Assembly (NCBI RefSeq): GCF_024166365.1
Contig: NC_064820.1
Location: 87,062,001 to 87,126,000 of the forward strand
Direction of reading: 5' to 3'
DNA from: Elephas maximus indicus
Taxonomy: Eukaryota > Chordata > Mammalia > Proboscidea > Elephantidae
DNA: 64,000 bases
Below are positions 46,661-58,335 of the stretch, piece after piece (the first letter of the stretch is position 1; every line of letters starts with the position of its first letter). Position numbers and translations under genes: made by a program. The notes under the pieces are model-generated. The model saw only the letters and a program-made list of their open reading frames with translations, did not search any database and was not told where the DNA came from.

Positions 46661-47936
46661 GTTGCTGTTGTTAGGTTCCATTGAGTTAGTGGCAACTCAC
46701 AGCAACGAAGACCAAAACAAAACACTGCCCAGTTCTGAGCCATCCTCACAATCATTGTTACGTTTGAGCCCATTGTTGCAGCCACTGTGTCAATCCATCC
46801 TGTCAAGGGTCTTAGTCTTTTTCATTGACCCTCTACTTTATCAAGCATAATGTCCTTCTCCAGGGACTGTTTCCTCCTAATCACATGTCCAAAGTATGCT
46901 AGATGAAGTCTAGCCGTTCCCACTTCCAAGGAACATTCTGTTTGATTTCTTCCGAGACAGACTCAATCTTCTGACAGTCCATGGTATTTTCAATGTTCTT
47001 TGCCGATACCATAATTCAAAAGCATCAATTCTTCTTCAATTTTATTTATTCATTGTCCAAGTTTCGCATGCATATGAGGTGATTGAAAACACCATGGCTT
47101 GGGCCAGGCACACCTTAGTCCTCAAAGTGACATCTTTGCTTTTGAACACTTTTAAAGAAGTCTTTTGCAGCTGATTTGTCCAATGCAATGCATCCTTTGA
47201 TTTCTTGACTGCTGCTTCCATGGGTGTTGGTTGTCAATCCAAGTAAAATGAATTTTTTTACAACTTCCATCTTTTCTGTTTATCATGATGTTGCTTATTG
47301 ATCCAGTTGTAAGGATTTTTTTCTTTTTGTTGACATGTAATTCATACTGAAGGCTGTGTATGGTCTTTGATCATCATCAGTAAGTGCTTCAAGGTGTCTT
47401 CACTTTCAGCCAGCAAGGCTGTGTCATCTGCATGTTGCAGGTTAATGAGTCTTCCTCCAATCCTGATGCTTCATTCTTCTTCACGTAGTCCAGCTTCTAG
47501 GATTACTTGCTCAGTACACAGATTGAGTAAGTACAGTGAAAGAATACAATTCTTTCCTGATTTTAAAGCATGCAGTGTCCCCTTGTTCTGTTGGAATGAC
47601 TGCCTCTTGGTCTATGTACGTGTTCCTCATGAACACAATTAAGTGTTCTGGATTTCCCATTCATTGCAATGTTTTGCATAATTTGTTAGGATCTATACAG
47701 TCCAATGCCTTTAGATACTCTCTAAAACACAGGTAGACATCTTTCTGGTATTCTCTGAATTCGGCTTGAATTTCTACCAGTTCCCTGTTGGTGTACTGCT
47801 GTAACCATTTTTGAAGTATCTTCATCAAAATTTTACTAGCGTGTGACATTGATAATATTGTTCAATAATTTCTGCATTCAGTTGTATCACTTTTCTTTGC
47901 AATGGGCACAAATATGGATCCCTTCCAGTTGGTTGG

Positions 47937-48099
47937 AAACCCTGATGGCATAGTGGTTAAGTGTTACGACTGCTAACGAAAGGATTGGCGGTTCGAATCC
48001 ACCAGGCGCTCCTTGGAAACTCTGTGGGGCAGTTCTGTTCTGTCTTATAGGGTCACTATGAGTCATAATCGACTCGATGGCACTGAGTCAGTCAGTCAG
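47937..48099 (+). mobile_element. AfroSINE, short form, in RTE
   Basis: Sense copy AAACCCTGATGGCATAGTGG to CACTGAGTCAGTCAGTCAG. Target duplication CCAGTTGGTTGG (47925-47936) and CCAGTTGCTTGG (48100-48111). The tail has turned into a (GTCA)n run. Confidence 0.93.
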
Positions 48100-48225
48100 C
48101 CAGTTGCTTGGTCAGGTATCTGTCTTCCAACTTTCTTGACATAGACGAGTCAGCACCTCGAGCAGTGCATCTGTTTGTTGAAATGTCTCAATTGGTATTC
48201 TGTCAATTCCTGGAGCCTTTTTTTA

Positions 48226-48400
48226 TCCCACTGGTGGCATAGTGGTTAAGAGCTCGACTGCTAACCAAAAGGTCAGCAGTTCAAATGGACCAGCTGCTCC
48301 TTGGAAACCCTTTGGGGGTAGTTCTACTCTGTCTTATAGGGTCATTATGAGTCAGGATTGACTGGATAACAATGGGTTTACTTTTTTGGTTTTGTTTTTC
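48226..48400 (+). mobile_element. AfroSINE, short form, in RTE
   Basis: Sense copy from CCCACTGGTGGCATAGTGG to a GGTTTTGTTTTTC tail. RTE sequence resumes directly afterwards. Confidence 0.92.
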
Positions 48401-50098
48401 GCTGTTCCCTTCATCGAAGCTTGGACCTCTTCCTTCAGTACCATGGGTTCTTGATCATATGCTATTTCCTGAAATGGATGAATGTCTACCAATTGTTTTT
48501 GGTACTATGACTCTGTGTATTCCTTCCAGCTTCTTTTGATGCTTCCTGCATTGTTCGATATTTTGCGCATAGAATCCTTCAAAATGCAGCTTGAGGCTTA
48601 AATTTTTTCTTCAGTTCCTTCAGCTTGATAAATGAGCATTTTCTTCCCTTTTGCTTTTCTGACTCCAGGTCTTTGCCTGTTTTATTTTAATACTTTGTTT
48701 TCTCAAGCCACCCTTTGAAATCTTCTGTTCAGCTCTTTTACTTCATCTTTTCTTCAGTTCACTTTAGCTACTTGACGTTCAATAGCAAGTTTCAGAGTCT
48801 CTCCTGATATCCATTTTGGTCTTTTTTTTCCTTCCTGTCTTTTTAATGATCTTTTGGTTTCTTTATGTATGATGTCCTGGATGTCCTCCCACAACTCATC
48901 TGGTAGTCGGTGATTACTGTTCAATGCATCAAATCTGTTCTTCAGATGGTCTCTAAATTCAGGTGGATATAGTTAAGGTCATACTTTGGCTTTTGTGGAC
49001 TTGTTTTAATTTTCTTCAGCTTCAATTTCAACTTGCATATGAGCAATTGATGGTTTGTTCCACAGTCAGCCCCTGGTCTTGTTCTGACTGATGATATTGA
49101 GCTTTTCCATTGTCTTTTTCCACAGATGTAGTCAATTTGATTCCTGTGTTTTCCATCCGGTGAGGTCCATGTGTATAGTTGCTGTTGATGTTGTTGAAAA
49201 ATTGTATTTGTAATGAAGAAATCATTGGTCTTGCAAAATTCTATCATGCAATCTCTGGTGTTGTTTCTGTCACCAAGGCCATGTTTTCCAACTCTGATCC
49301 TTCTTCTTTATTTCCAACTTTTGCATTCCAGTTACCAGTAATTATGAATGCCTTTTGATTACATGTTTGATCAATCTCTGACTGCAGAAGTTGGTAAAAA
49401 TCTTCAGTTTCCTCATCTTTGGCATTTTTGTTTGATGTGTAAATTGAATCATAGTCATATTAATTAGTCTTCATTGTAGGCATGTGGATATTATTACCCT
49501 ATCACTGACATCTTTACTTCGGGATAGATCTTGAAATGTTCTTCTGGATGATGAATGCAATGCCATTGCTCTTCAATCTGTCATTACTGGCATAGTAGAC
49601 AATATGATTGTCTGGTTCAAAATGGACAATATTAGTGCATTTCAGCTTACTAGTAGGATATTGATTTTTATGTCATCCATTTAATTTTTGATGACTTTCA
49701 ATTTTCCTGAATTCTTACTTTGTACACTGCATGTACTGATATTAATAGATGTTTGCAGCTGTTTATTCTCATTTTGAGTCATGTCACATCAGCAAGTGAA
49801 GGTTCCAAAAGTTTTACTCCACCCATGTCATTAAGACTGACTCTACTTTGAAGAGGCAGCTTTTCTCAAGTCATATTTTAAGTGCCTTTTAACCTGAGGG
49901 GCTCATCTTCTGGCATTATGTCAGACAATGTTCTGCTGCTGTTTGTGAAGTTTTCGCTGGCCAGTTTTCTTAGAAGTAGACTGCTGGGTCCTTCTTCCTA
50001 GTCTGTCTTGGTCTGGAAGCTCAGCTGAAACCTGTTCACCATGGGTGTCATAGCTTCCAGCAAGCCACCACAGTACGACAAACTGACAGATGCATGGT

Positions 50099-50865
50099 GG
50101 ATACACACACACACATATAATTGTAGTTCCTGAAGAAGAAAACTAAATTAATGAAACAGGGCAAATATTTCAAAGTATAGTCCAAAAAATATTTTCCTAA
50201 ACTAAAAGAAAACTTGACTTTAAATATTGAACACATTTTGGGCTTAGGAAAATTGACACAGAATAGGCAATACCAAGACTTGTCCTAATAAAACTATTGG
50301 ACCTTAAAGATAATGAAAGAAATCTTTTGCACTTATAGAAAACAAATTTCCTAGTTATTTTAAAAAGACAGGAGATTAGGCTGGCATGAGACTTCTAACA
50401 GCAGCATTTCATGCTAGAAAACAATGGGGAAAATATTTTTAAGATACTCCAGAGAATATGATCCAAAGACTTTATTTTCAGCAAAACATAAAGGCTACAA
50501 AAGTTGTGAACATGTGAGTTCTAAGGATATTCCTTTTTAAGGAATCCACTAAAGAATGAGCTTCAGGTAATACAAAATGATGGACAAGGGTTGACGTAAT
50601 ATCTAGTCCAAAATATTAACATGAATATATTTAATTGTAGAACTAGGTCTAAAAGGTGGAAATAAGATGGACCAAAATATATGTAAATTTCATATGCTTT
50701 ACCAGTGTAGAAGTAACACAACTAACCAAAAATGGGACTAAAAGGGGGAGAGTAATCGGAAAGGAGAATAAAGTCGCTCACAACCTTATAGATAAATAAA
50801 CTGAGAATGAAGATACCCCTTGAAGCTGATGAATTAAATAATAAAGCTCAAATATTTTAAATATG
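50099..50865. other. Unassigned intronic DNA
   Basis: Starts with an (AC)n run at 50103-50117. The rest may be old L1, judging by its A-rich sense content (GATACTCCAGAGAATATGAT), but I cannot assign it. Confidence 0.35.
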
Positions 50866-51060
50866 GGATTCCCTGGGTGGTACAAAGAGTTAATGCGTTC
50901 AGCTACTAACCAAAAGGTTGGAAGTTTGAGTCCAACCTCAGAAGGAAGTCCTGGCGATCTACTTCTGAAAAATCAGCCATTGAAAACCCTTTGGAGCACA
51001 GTTCTATTCTGGTGCACATCATGAGTCAGAGTGGACTCAATGGCAACTGTTTTTTGTTGT
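50866..51060 (+). mobile_element. AfroSINE, long variant II
   Basis: Sense copy: GATTCCCTGGGTGGTACAAA, then CTGGCGATCTACTTCTGAAA, then AGTCAGAGTGGACTCAATGG. Full length. Confidence 0.91.
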
Positions 51061-51307
51061 AAATATTACCACTAACATTATATTAATGGTTGAAATGGAA
51101 TAGTGGAGAAAGGGGAAAAAAGAGGGGTAAAGGAATGTTGTCAGCCAACTCAGTTTTGGTTTTGTAGGAAATGAATAGATAATACTTAAAGAAAGAGATA
51201 AAGATACTAAAGGAAGCAGGATTTAACTATAACTTGTTATACAGTTTTGGCCTTGTAAACATGTGGTTTTTTTTTTTTTTTTCTACATAGCCAAAATAGT
51301 TATTCTT

Positions 51308-51457
51308 GAGTCCCTGGGTAGCAGAAACAGTTAAGCCCTCAATTACTGACTGAAAGGTTGTGGTACAAACCCACCGAGAGGTGTCTCCAGTGGAGTGCAG
51401 CTCTACTCTGCATACATGGGATCGCCATGAGACAGAATCAACTCAATGGTAACTGGT
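51308..51457 (+). mobile_element. AfroSINE, variant II, internally deleted
   Basis: Sense copy with head AGTCCCTGGGTAGCAGAAAC and tail ATGAGACAGAATCAACTCAA. The middle block is shortened by about 50 bp. Confidence 0.87.
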
Positions 51458-51579
51458 AAAAGGTATTATACAAAGAAAATAAATCACGTAGAAAAGTCTA
51501 TTTCTTTTATTTCCTCTTCCCTCTCCTCTCCTTCTCTTTCACTTGAGAATTAGTCACTTCTCAATTAATACAATTTGTA

Positions 51580-52130
51580 TAATTTTGATACCACTGGAAT
51601 ACTATGCATTTATAAAAAGAATATGAAAGATTTCCATACTCTGGTAGAGAATGATCTGCAAGATCTATTATGTGATCAGAGGAAACTGCAGGACAGTAGT
51701 ATTGCTACATTTTGTGTATATAAAGGATATATATGTAGATAAACCTAGAACCTAGTGCTGTCGAGTCAATTCCGACTCATAGCGACCCTATAGGACAGAG
51801 TAGAACTGCCCCATAGAGTTTCCAAGGAGTGCCTGGTGGATTTGAACTGTCGACCCTTTGGTTAGCAGCCATAGCACTTAACCACTATGCCACCAGGGTT
51901 TCCTATATATATAAATAGATCCATCTATATTTATTTATCTACCTGTAGATATACTTTTATTTTCAAAAAGCAGCAGTACTGGAACCCAAAACCAAAAACT
52001 ACTAAAAATTGTTACCAATGAGAAGGAGATATGGAATGGGGTGAAGGGAACAAGGATGGAAGCCATATTTCTTTGACTATAACTTGTTATACAGTTTTGA
52101 CCTTGCAAACATACTTTTTTTTACATATGC
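51580..52130 (+). mobile_element. Old L1 3' UTR fragment, split by AfroSINE
   Basis: TGGAATACTATGCATTTATA, GATCTGCAAGATCTATTATG and GGACAGTAGTATTGCTACAT follow the order of an old L1 3' region. It continues after the SINE to CTATAACTTGTTATACAGTT at 52078. The latter block also occurs at 51229-51262, so a related fragment lies just upstream. Confidence 0.55.
51745..51903 (-). mobile_element. AfroSINE, short form
   Basis: Antisense copy near consensus, GTGCTGTCGAGTCAATTCCG to GCCACCAGGGTTTCC. Both flanks are TATA-rich, which hides the target duplication. Confidence 0.94.
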
Positions 52131-52529
52131 AAAATAAATAAGGAAGCATTTTTAAGATGGAAAGTAAACTGAGCCAGATGAGCCTACAATATATCAAATT
52201 GGAGAAAAGCGTTAATTCAGGTGATCTAAGAACACAATATTTTTTTTGTCTGTAAATCCTTAATGGAATATATTGAAGTGTAAATAGCACTATAAAGAAA
52301 CCTTAAATGTTATTTAATAGTGAGTTGTTAAAACAGAAAAAAAAAATGTCAGGAACTGAGATTTACAAGGTAAGATAAAAGTGATCAATATAGAATAAAG
52401 AAGTTAAATGAAATCCTGTAATGTTACTCTGAACAGGAAATATCAATATGAATTCAAAACTACATATTTTCTAGCTTTGCCCACAGAAGTGCATTTATGT
52501 AAAAGGAATGGACTTATTCCCATGGCAGA
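52131..52529. other. Unassigned intronic DNA
   Basis: No exon or repeat recognised. Confidence 0.3.
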
Positions 52530-53145
52530 GTTTCCTTACCCTAGCTGAAGCTTGCAGTGGTGGGAAATTTTTAGTGTGGTGGAAAAACAGCTATTGCTTC
52601 TTATTGAATTTCTGAATTGCACACACTGCTTTTTTTTGGGGCCGGGGGCAGAATTCTTCCAGATCATTCTCCACAAAAATGAACCAGGGTTTCTTGGAGG
52701 AATGGCTGATTCCAGGTCTGGGGGAGGACGTGTACAAAGTGACCCCGGGTTATGCTGATGATCAGAAGCTCGGAAGTTATGAAAGACTAGTGGAGTGTTG
52801 TCGCTAAGGACACTGGAGTTAACATTAAGGGGGCTTCCACTGGCCAAAGATAAGACAATGAGCATCATAAATAATAATGAATGCAATAGTTTGAAAGACA
52901 TTAAATATTTTAAAAACCTGTAAGTTCATAGTGTATATGTGTGAGAGAGATAAAGAGAGAAGCAGAACAACCTCCAAACCCAACTCATTGAACATCATTG
53001 GAAGTATCTAGGGCACCAATTTCTTACCCTAAAAACTGGTAATTAAATGGAAAGAAATAAGCATGTATCCTGCCTTCCTCTATGAAGTATATTTCATGGT
53101 AACCATATAGCCTAATTTGATGAGGGAAAGTTTTTTTTTTTTTTT
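52530..53145. mobile_element. Probable old LINE-type repeat
   Basis: On the minus strand, CCCCCAGACCTGGAATCAGC and CATTCCTCCAAGAAACCCTG are blocks I know from an old mammalian LINE 3' region. An open frame of 121 codons (52901-52536) overlaps it. Its start MSFKLLHSLLFMMLIVLSLASGS by itself looks like a signal peptide, but the repeat context argues against a gene. Confidence 0.45.
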
Positions 53146-53289
53146 TCTCAGAACTCCACCTAATACATAGAGAAAGGATGATAGAGTTAGAAAATAACCA
53201 CTTTTTAAAATCCTTAATGAAATAATTGAGTTAGGCAACAATAATCAGTGGATGAAACCATTAGATGAAAAGTTAATGGAGAATTGCCA

Positions 53290-53650
53290 AAGGAGGGATT
53301 AAGTTGTCACCACCTGAACCTGGTGATCAATCTTGACATTACTGAAAATAGGGCATCCAGAAATTATATACCTTCTGAAGTTTTACATGAATCACAGAGC
53401 ACCATCTATGAAATACGGTTGCCCAGAAAGGAGACCTTGATTACGAGATCAAATGGGCTACACCTGCCCAGGAACAAAGATGAAAAGGCAGGAGGGAACA
53501 GGAAAACTGGATGAATGAACACTGTGAACCGGAGTGAAAAGGGAAACGGGAAGAGTACCGACTGATGCAATGTGGGATTGCATCCAATGCCATGAAATAA
53601 TTTGTATATAAACTTTCGAATGAAAACTTTCACCTAAGTCACACACACAA
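53290..53650 (+). mobile_element. L1-like 3' end, second family
   Basis: GCCCAGGAACAAAGATGAAA, GGAGGGAACAGGAAAACTGG, GTGGGATTGCATCCAATGCC and AAAACTTTCACCTAAGTCAC with an A-rich end. Same block order as 22985-23215. The open frames across it (53284-53514 and opposite) are not genes. Confidence 0.6.
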
Positions 53651-54543
53651 AAAAAGTAGAACTTGAATCAAGCCTTGGAGCTAACTTTCAATGACAGGAA
53701 ATCAGGTGGTAGAGTATCAAGTTACATGACACCACAAGGAAACAAACCGACAAATTCAGAAATCTAAAGGACAACTGATCCAGTTTCTTTACAAGTCACC
53801 TGTAGGGTAAAGAAGGGGGAGAAGGACTGATCCTCAAACTATCTAGGGTAAAGGACCAAGCAGGGAACAGTAAGTGGTCCTACTGCGTGCACATGACTAG
53901 TGTGCAGCTTGGGTCATATGTGACTCACCATGGGAGGCTGGCAACACTCAGCGTGGTTCAGTGAGTTTAGTCCACTGATCATGCAGTTGGATGCCTTGCC
54001 AATGTCAACATGCTATAAACATTTCTAAGTGTTCACTCTCCTTTTCTGTACTTGTTGACCTATAATAAAGAGTTTCAGGACCAATAACAAACAGTTTCTG
54101 GACTGGTAACAATTAGCTCTTGAACTGGCATCAGTTTGGACCACAGTTTGAGTGGCACTATGCTAGATTAAAAGAATCAAGAGATATAACCTAGTGTAAC
54201 ATGTGAACTTTATTTGTATCCCAATTCAAACAAATCAACTGCAGAAAGACATTTTTTGACACAATTGGAGATATTTGATGATACCAAGAAGTTGTTATTA
54301 ATTTTGTTAGGTATGTTAATGACACCATGGTTATGTAAGGAAATGTCCATATTGTTTTAGTGACACATACTGAAGTATGTAGATGACAAATGATACTATG
54401 TCTAGGATTCGCTTAAAATACTACTTAAGGGGGAAAGCAAAACAGGAATAGATTAAGCAAATATGACAAAAGCTTGATGTGTATTGAATGTGGGTAATAG
54501 GTACAGGGGTTTATTTTTGGTACTATTCTCTCTGCTTTTATGC
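53651..54543. other. Unassigned intronic DNA
   Basis: No coding exon. CCTATAATAAAGAGTTTC near 54058 resembles a polyadenylation region of some old repeat. Family not recognised. Confidence 0.3.
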
Positions 54544-54616
54544 ATATCTGTCTGTCTATCTATCTATCATCTATCTCTCTTGTCTATTGTCCATCTATCT
54601 ATCCATCTATCTATCC
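54544..54616. repeat. (TCTA/TCTG)n tetranucleotide microsatellite
   Basis: Interrupted TCTG and TCTA repeats, with ATCC variants at the end. Likely length-variable. Confidence 0.92.
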
Positions 54617-54802
54617 AGTAAAACCTGTGAAAACTAGAAACTGTGTAAGGCAGAAACCTGTTAGAGAAGGAAAACTCAAATACTTTCCACTAAAAGGAGC
54701 AGGAGAGAAGTGGTAAGAATGAACCCTGTCAAAGGCAGAAAACTTGTGAGACCCAGAAAAACAACTCAGTACCTTCAAGTTCAGCTCTCACAGGTTTCAC
54801 TG

Positions 54803-55113
54803 TGTATATATATATATATATACCCACACACACATATACATATATACTATGTATACACATACATATATATACACACAGATATATACACATATATGTATAT
54901 ACACATACATACACATACATATATACACACACGTACACGTACATATGTACACGTACATATATATACACGTACATATGTACAGATACATATATACACGTAC
55001 CTATACACACATATACACACATATATACACATACATATACACACATATATACACATACATATACACACATATATACACATACATATACACACATATATGC
55101 ACATATTTATATA
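54803..55113. repeat. AC/AT microsatellite with a 24-bp minisatellite core
   Basis: About 310 bp of alternating purine-pyrimidine ACAT, ATAC and ACAC words. At 55021-55092 it settles into three exact copies of a 24-bp unit starting ATATATACACATAC. Because 24 is divisible by 3 and the words contain few stops, long frames appear on both strands here (for example 54710-55156). They are artefacts. Confidence 0.95.
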
Positions 55114-56024
55114 TGTTGTTGTTATTAGGTGCCGTCAAGTCGGTTCCGACTCATAGCGACCCTGTGCACAACAGAACGAAACACTGCCCGGTCCTGCGCC
55201 ATCCTTACAATCGTTGTTATGCTTGAGCTCATTGTTGCAGCCCCTGTGTCAGTCCACCTTGTTGAGGGTCTTCCTCTTTTCCGCTGACCCTGTACTCCAC
55301 TAAGCATGATGTCCTTCTCCAGGGACTGATCCCTCCTGACAATATGTCCAAAGCATGTAAGACCCAGTCTCACCGTCTTTGCCTCTAAGGAGCATTCTTC
55401 CAAAACAGATATGTTCCTTCTTTTGGCAGTCCATGGTATATTCAATATTCTTCGCCAACACCACAATTCAAAGGTGTCAACTCTTCTTCGGTCTTCCTTT
55501 TTCATTGTCCAGCTTTCACATGCATATGATGTGATTGAAAATACCATGGCTTGGGTCAGGCGCACCTTAGTCTTCAGGGTGACATCTTTGCTCTTCAACA
55601 CTTTGAAGAGGTCCTTTGCAGCAGATTTGCCCAGTGCAATGCATCTTTTGATTTCTTGACTGCTGCTTCCATGGGTGTTGATTGTGGATCCAAGTAAAAT
55701 GAAATCCTTGACAACTTCAGTCTTTTCTCAGTTTGTCATGATGTTGCTCGTTAGTCCAGTTGTGAGGATTTTTGTTTTCTTTATGTTGAGGTGTAATCCA
55801 CACTGAAGGCTGTGGTCTTTGATCTTCATGAATAAGTGCTTCAAGTCCTCTTCACTTTCAGAAGCAAGGTTGTGTCATCTGCATAACGCAGGTTGTTAAT
55901 GAGTCTTCCTCCAATCCCGATGCCCCGTTCTTGTTCATATAGTCCAGCTTCTTGTATTATTTGTTCAGCATACAGATTAAATATGTATGGTGAAACAGTA
56001 CAACCCTGACGCACACCTTTCCTG
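55114..56024 (-). mobile_element. RTE LINE, 5'-truncated, inside the AC/AT microsatellite
   Basis: Tail GTTGTTGTTATTAGGTGCCG at the left. A 158-codon C-terminal frame (55601-55125) reads KSKDVTLKTKVRLTQAMVFS, then ESWTMKKEDRRRVDTFELWC and GHIVRRDQSLEKDIM, the best kept of the RTE 3' ends here. The RT part follows with QGCTVSPYIFNLYAEQIIQE and YADDTTLL near 55880. It stops at CACCTTTCCTGC at 56024, where microsatellite sequence resumes. This is the least decayed RTE piece in the window. Confidence 0.94.
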
Positions 56025-56153
56025 CATATATATACACATGCATATATATACACACACATATATATACAATACATATATACACACACATATATACACACAT
56101 ATACACACACATATGTACAATACATATATATACACATATATATAAATATACTT
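56025..56153. repeat. AC/AT microsatellite, right part
   Basis: The same words as at 54803-55113 (ATATATACACACACATATAT). With that stretch it brackets the RTE insertion, so the microsatellite was probably the target or grew from its flanks. Confidence 0.93.
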
Positions 56154-58287
56154 CCTTTTCTTCTGTCTCATCACAATTTCTTCTTACTCCTCAAATTTAA
56201 CTCACAATTAGAAATGTTTTTAGCCTTATTGTGGGATTTCTGCAGAGTTTAGAACTTCACACCAACTTACTATTTAAAGTTATTTTGTTTTTACTATTTT
56301 TTTTTTTTTTTGGTTACTACATACGAGTGTATTAGTTTAGGACCTCGGTTATGTAATCCCACTTTTCACAGATTATTAATAAAATAATTTCCTATAGGTT
56401 TTCAGCTTTCTTTTCTCACTTTTGTATAGCAGGAGGAGAGAACATTTAGATACTGGAAACAAAATACCCTACTTTCTTGAGATTAGATTTTATATCATTA
56501 ATAATAGATCATTTTGTACTCTTAAAGAATTAAAGTCTCTTCCCCATTAATCTCTTGTCTCTTCAGTTAAACCTACTTGATTATGTTTTGAAATTTGCAT
56601 AGCAACATACTAGGAATACTTTGATTACCTCAGTTACAGCTTACAACTTATTGAAAGGACTTGTTTCCTAATTTATATGAAGTAAATTTTTAAAAATCAT
56701 TTTATCTGAGTAGAAGTTTAAACTGATATGATTCCCTCCTTCCAATAATCTTGCTCTCTGGTTAACCCACACTGCTTTTCTTAAAGTCCTTCACCATTAT
56801 TCTAATTACATCAAATTTGTATTTTAAAATTAATTTCTAAAATATCTCTATGTTTTAATTTATTCTATCTTTTTCAAGACTATTTTGGTACAAAGCCCAC
56901 CGTGAACTTCCCATCATTCCTGCTACCCAGCTGAATTTCATGCCTTGTTCATCTACATAGCTATCTTTATTCTTAATATCTTATTATGAAAAATTCTAAT
57001 ACAAAAGTAAAGAGAATAGTATAATGAATTCCCATATACCCATCATGCAGCTCCCACAATTATCAACTATAGCCTGACGCGTACTGTTCTAAAACACCTG
57101 TGGCAGGCGTAAAGTGACTTAATATATATTTCAAGTTAATTTGCTTGGCTATTTTGTTATTGTGGTAGTATGTCTTAAAATTATGGGTTCTTCAAGTGTA
57201 CTCTGTAAGTTATGTATCATTATATATTAACGTTAATGAATGAAATCTGGAAAAATTCTTAGAGACATGAAATATTATTTCTACAAATTCTGATTTAGGA
57301 TTTTATGCAATAGAGAGTAAAAGAGAATTTGTAATGAATTTCTATTAGGTGATGACTTCTTGAATTACACAGCCTCTGTAAGAGATTACATTTCTTTTAT
57401 TTCTGAAGCACAACATTATTAAAGGGGATTAAAAATGCTTTCCATATATATCTGATGAGACTAATTCTTTACTGTGTCTCACAATTGCTGATAATATATA
57501 AACCCAACTAGGTATTTCTATCAGAATCACAATCAAGTTAGAGTAAATAATGGAATTCATACCTTAAATATAGTAATTTTACTCTGCCTACCTGTTCTTC
57601 ATTTTTGTGTTATCTATCCATTGAACTGTTGGAAGTAATGATTTTTAGCTTCAAAGGTGAAATATTAAGTATCCACTTAAATTTCTCAATCTTTGAGTAC
57701 ACAATTCACTTAGACTCTTCCCTAAAATTTAGTGACATTTTTAAGGCTCAAAAAGAAATAGACATTTCCCATGGGTTTCTTATGTATAATCTTGCTTTAT
57801 GTGAGTAATGAATAAATAAATTTGTGGATTTGCAATGCTAATTTTTCCTTAATTTTTATTCTTCTTCTAGTTTACACATTGTTATATATTTTCTTAATAA
57901 TTCTTTCTATGGGGTATAGGCATGTTACTGCTATTAGTTTATCTTGTAATTGTTATTTTTCTTAATCATTTACTGTGAGTTAAAGAAATACGCTTTCTAG
58001 CACCAAATATTACTAGATAAAGATTAAATACATTTCATTCATATCATCTCTTGATGAGACTAAAGTACGTTAAAATTTTTTTTAGTTTATCTTTGGAGAT
58101 GAGAAGAAAAATGCGCTTGGAGCCATGTGCTGCATTTTTGTAATAAACACTAAATGCTAGTCAGTTACACTGTATTTTTCATTCATAATTTATTGTTATG
58201 AGATGATTTGTCACTTCCGCATATGAAAATCTTCAGCAATCATGTCAGGAAGAAACAGGTTATATCACTTGTGAAATAAGTACTTAT
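56154..58287. other. Unassigned AT-rich intron 2 DNA
   Basis: 2.1 kb with no coding exon of ATG10 or another gene that I can recognise. The GAATAGTATAATGAATTCCC and CATATACCCATCATGCAGCT blocks near 57013-57055 resemble an old L1-type 3' region. A 67-codon frame at 57605-57808 has no motif. Confidence 0.4.
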
Positions 58288-58335
58288 AAACAGTATTTTA
58301 AAAGATTTTCTAAACAGTATTTTAAAAGATTTTCT
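58288..58335. repeat. 24-bp tandem duplication
   Basis: Two identical copies of a 24-bp unit starting AAACAGTATTTTAAAAG, followed by a partial third with substitutions. Confidence 0.93.

Larger units (their letters stand above)
46661..50098 (-). mobile_element. Near full-length RTE LINE, minus strand
   Basis: Runs from the (GTTGCTGTT) tail at 46661 to the 5' UTR at about 50098 (ACAAACTGACAGATGC). Removing two AfroSINEs leaves about 3.1 kb. Recognisable blocks are the 3' coding antisense at 46880-47200; the RT region at 47350-47850, where the catalytic motif has become HADD; VQAALKA-type sequence near 48420; and endonuclease coding at 49247-48942 (IEFCKTNDFFITNTIF, GTNHQLLICKLKLKLK). Many frameshifts. 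It is tail to tail with the RTE at 43236-46394. Confidence 0.9.

Noticed and set aside
52536-52901. Frame with a signal-peptide-like start on the minus strand
   Set aside because: Overlaps sequence I recognise as an old LINE-type repeat. No coding continuity beyond it.
53284-53514. 76-codon Lys/Arg-rich frame
   Set aside because: Sits in the L1-like 3' end repeat also found at 22985-23215.
55021-55092. Regular direct repeats that could suggest a CRISPR array
   Set aside because: No spacers. It is a minisatellite in a mammalian intron.
54710-55226. Long open frames on both strands (up to 148 codons) rich in Tyr, Thr, His, Ile and Val
   Set aside because: They are translations of an AC/AT microsatellite whose unit length is a multiple of 3. 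No real protein composition.
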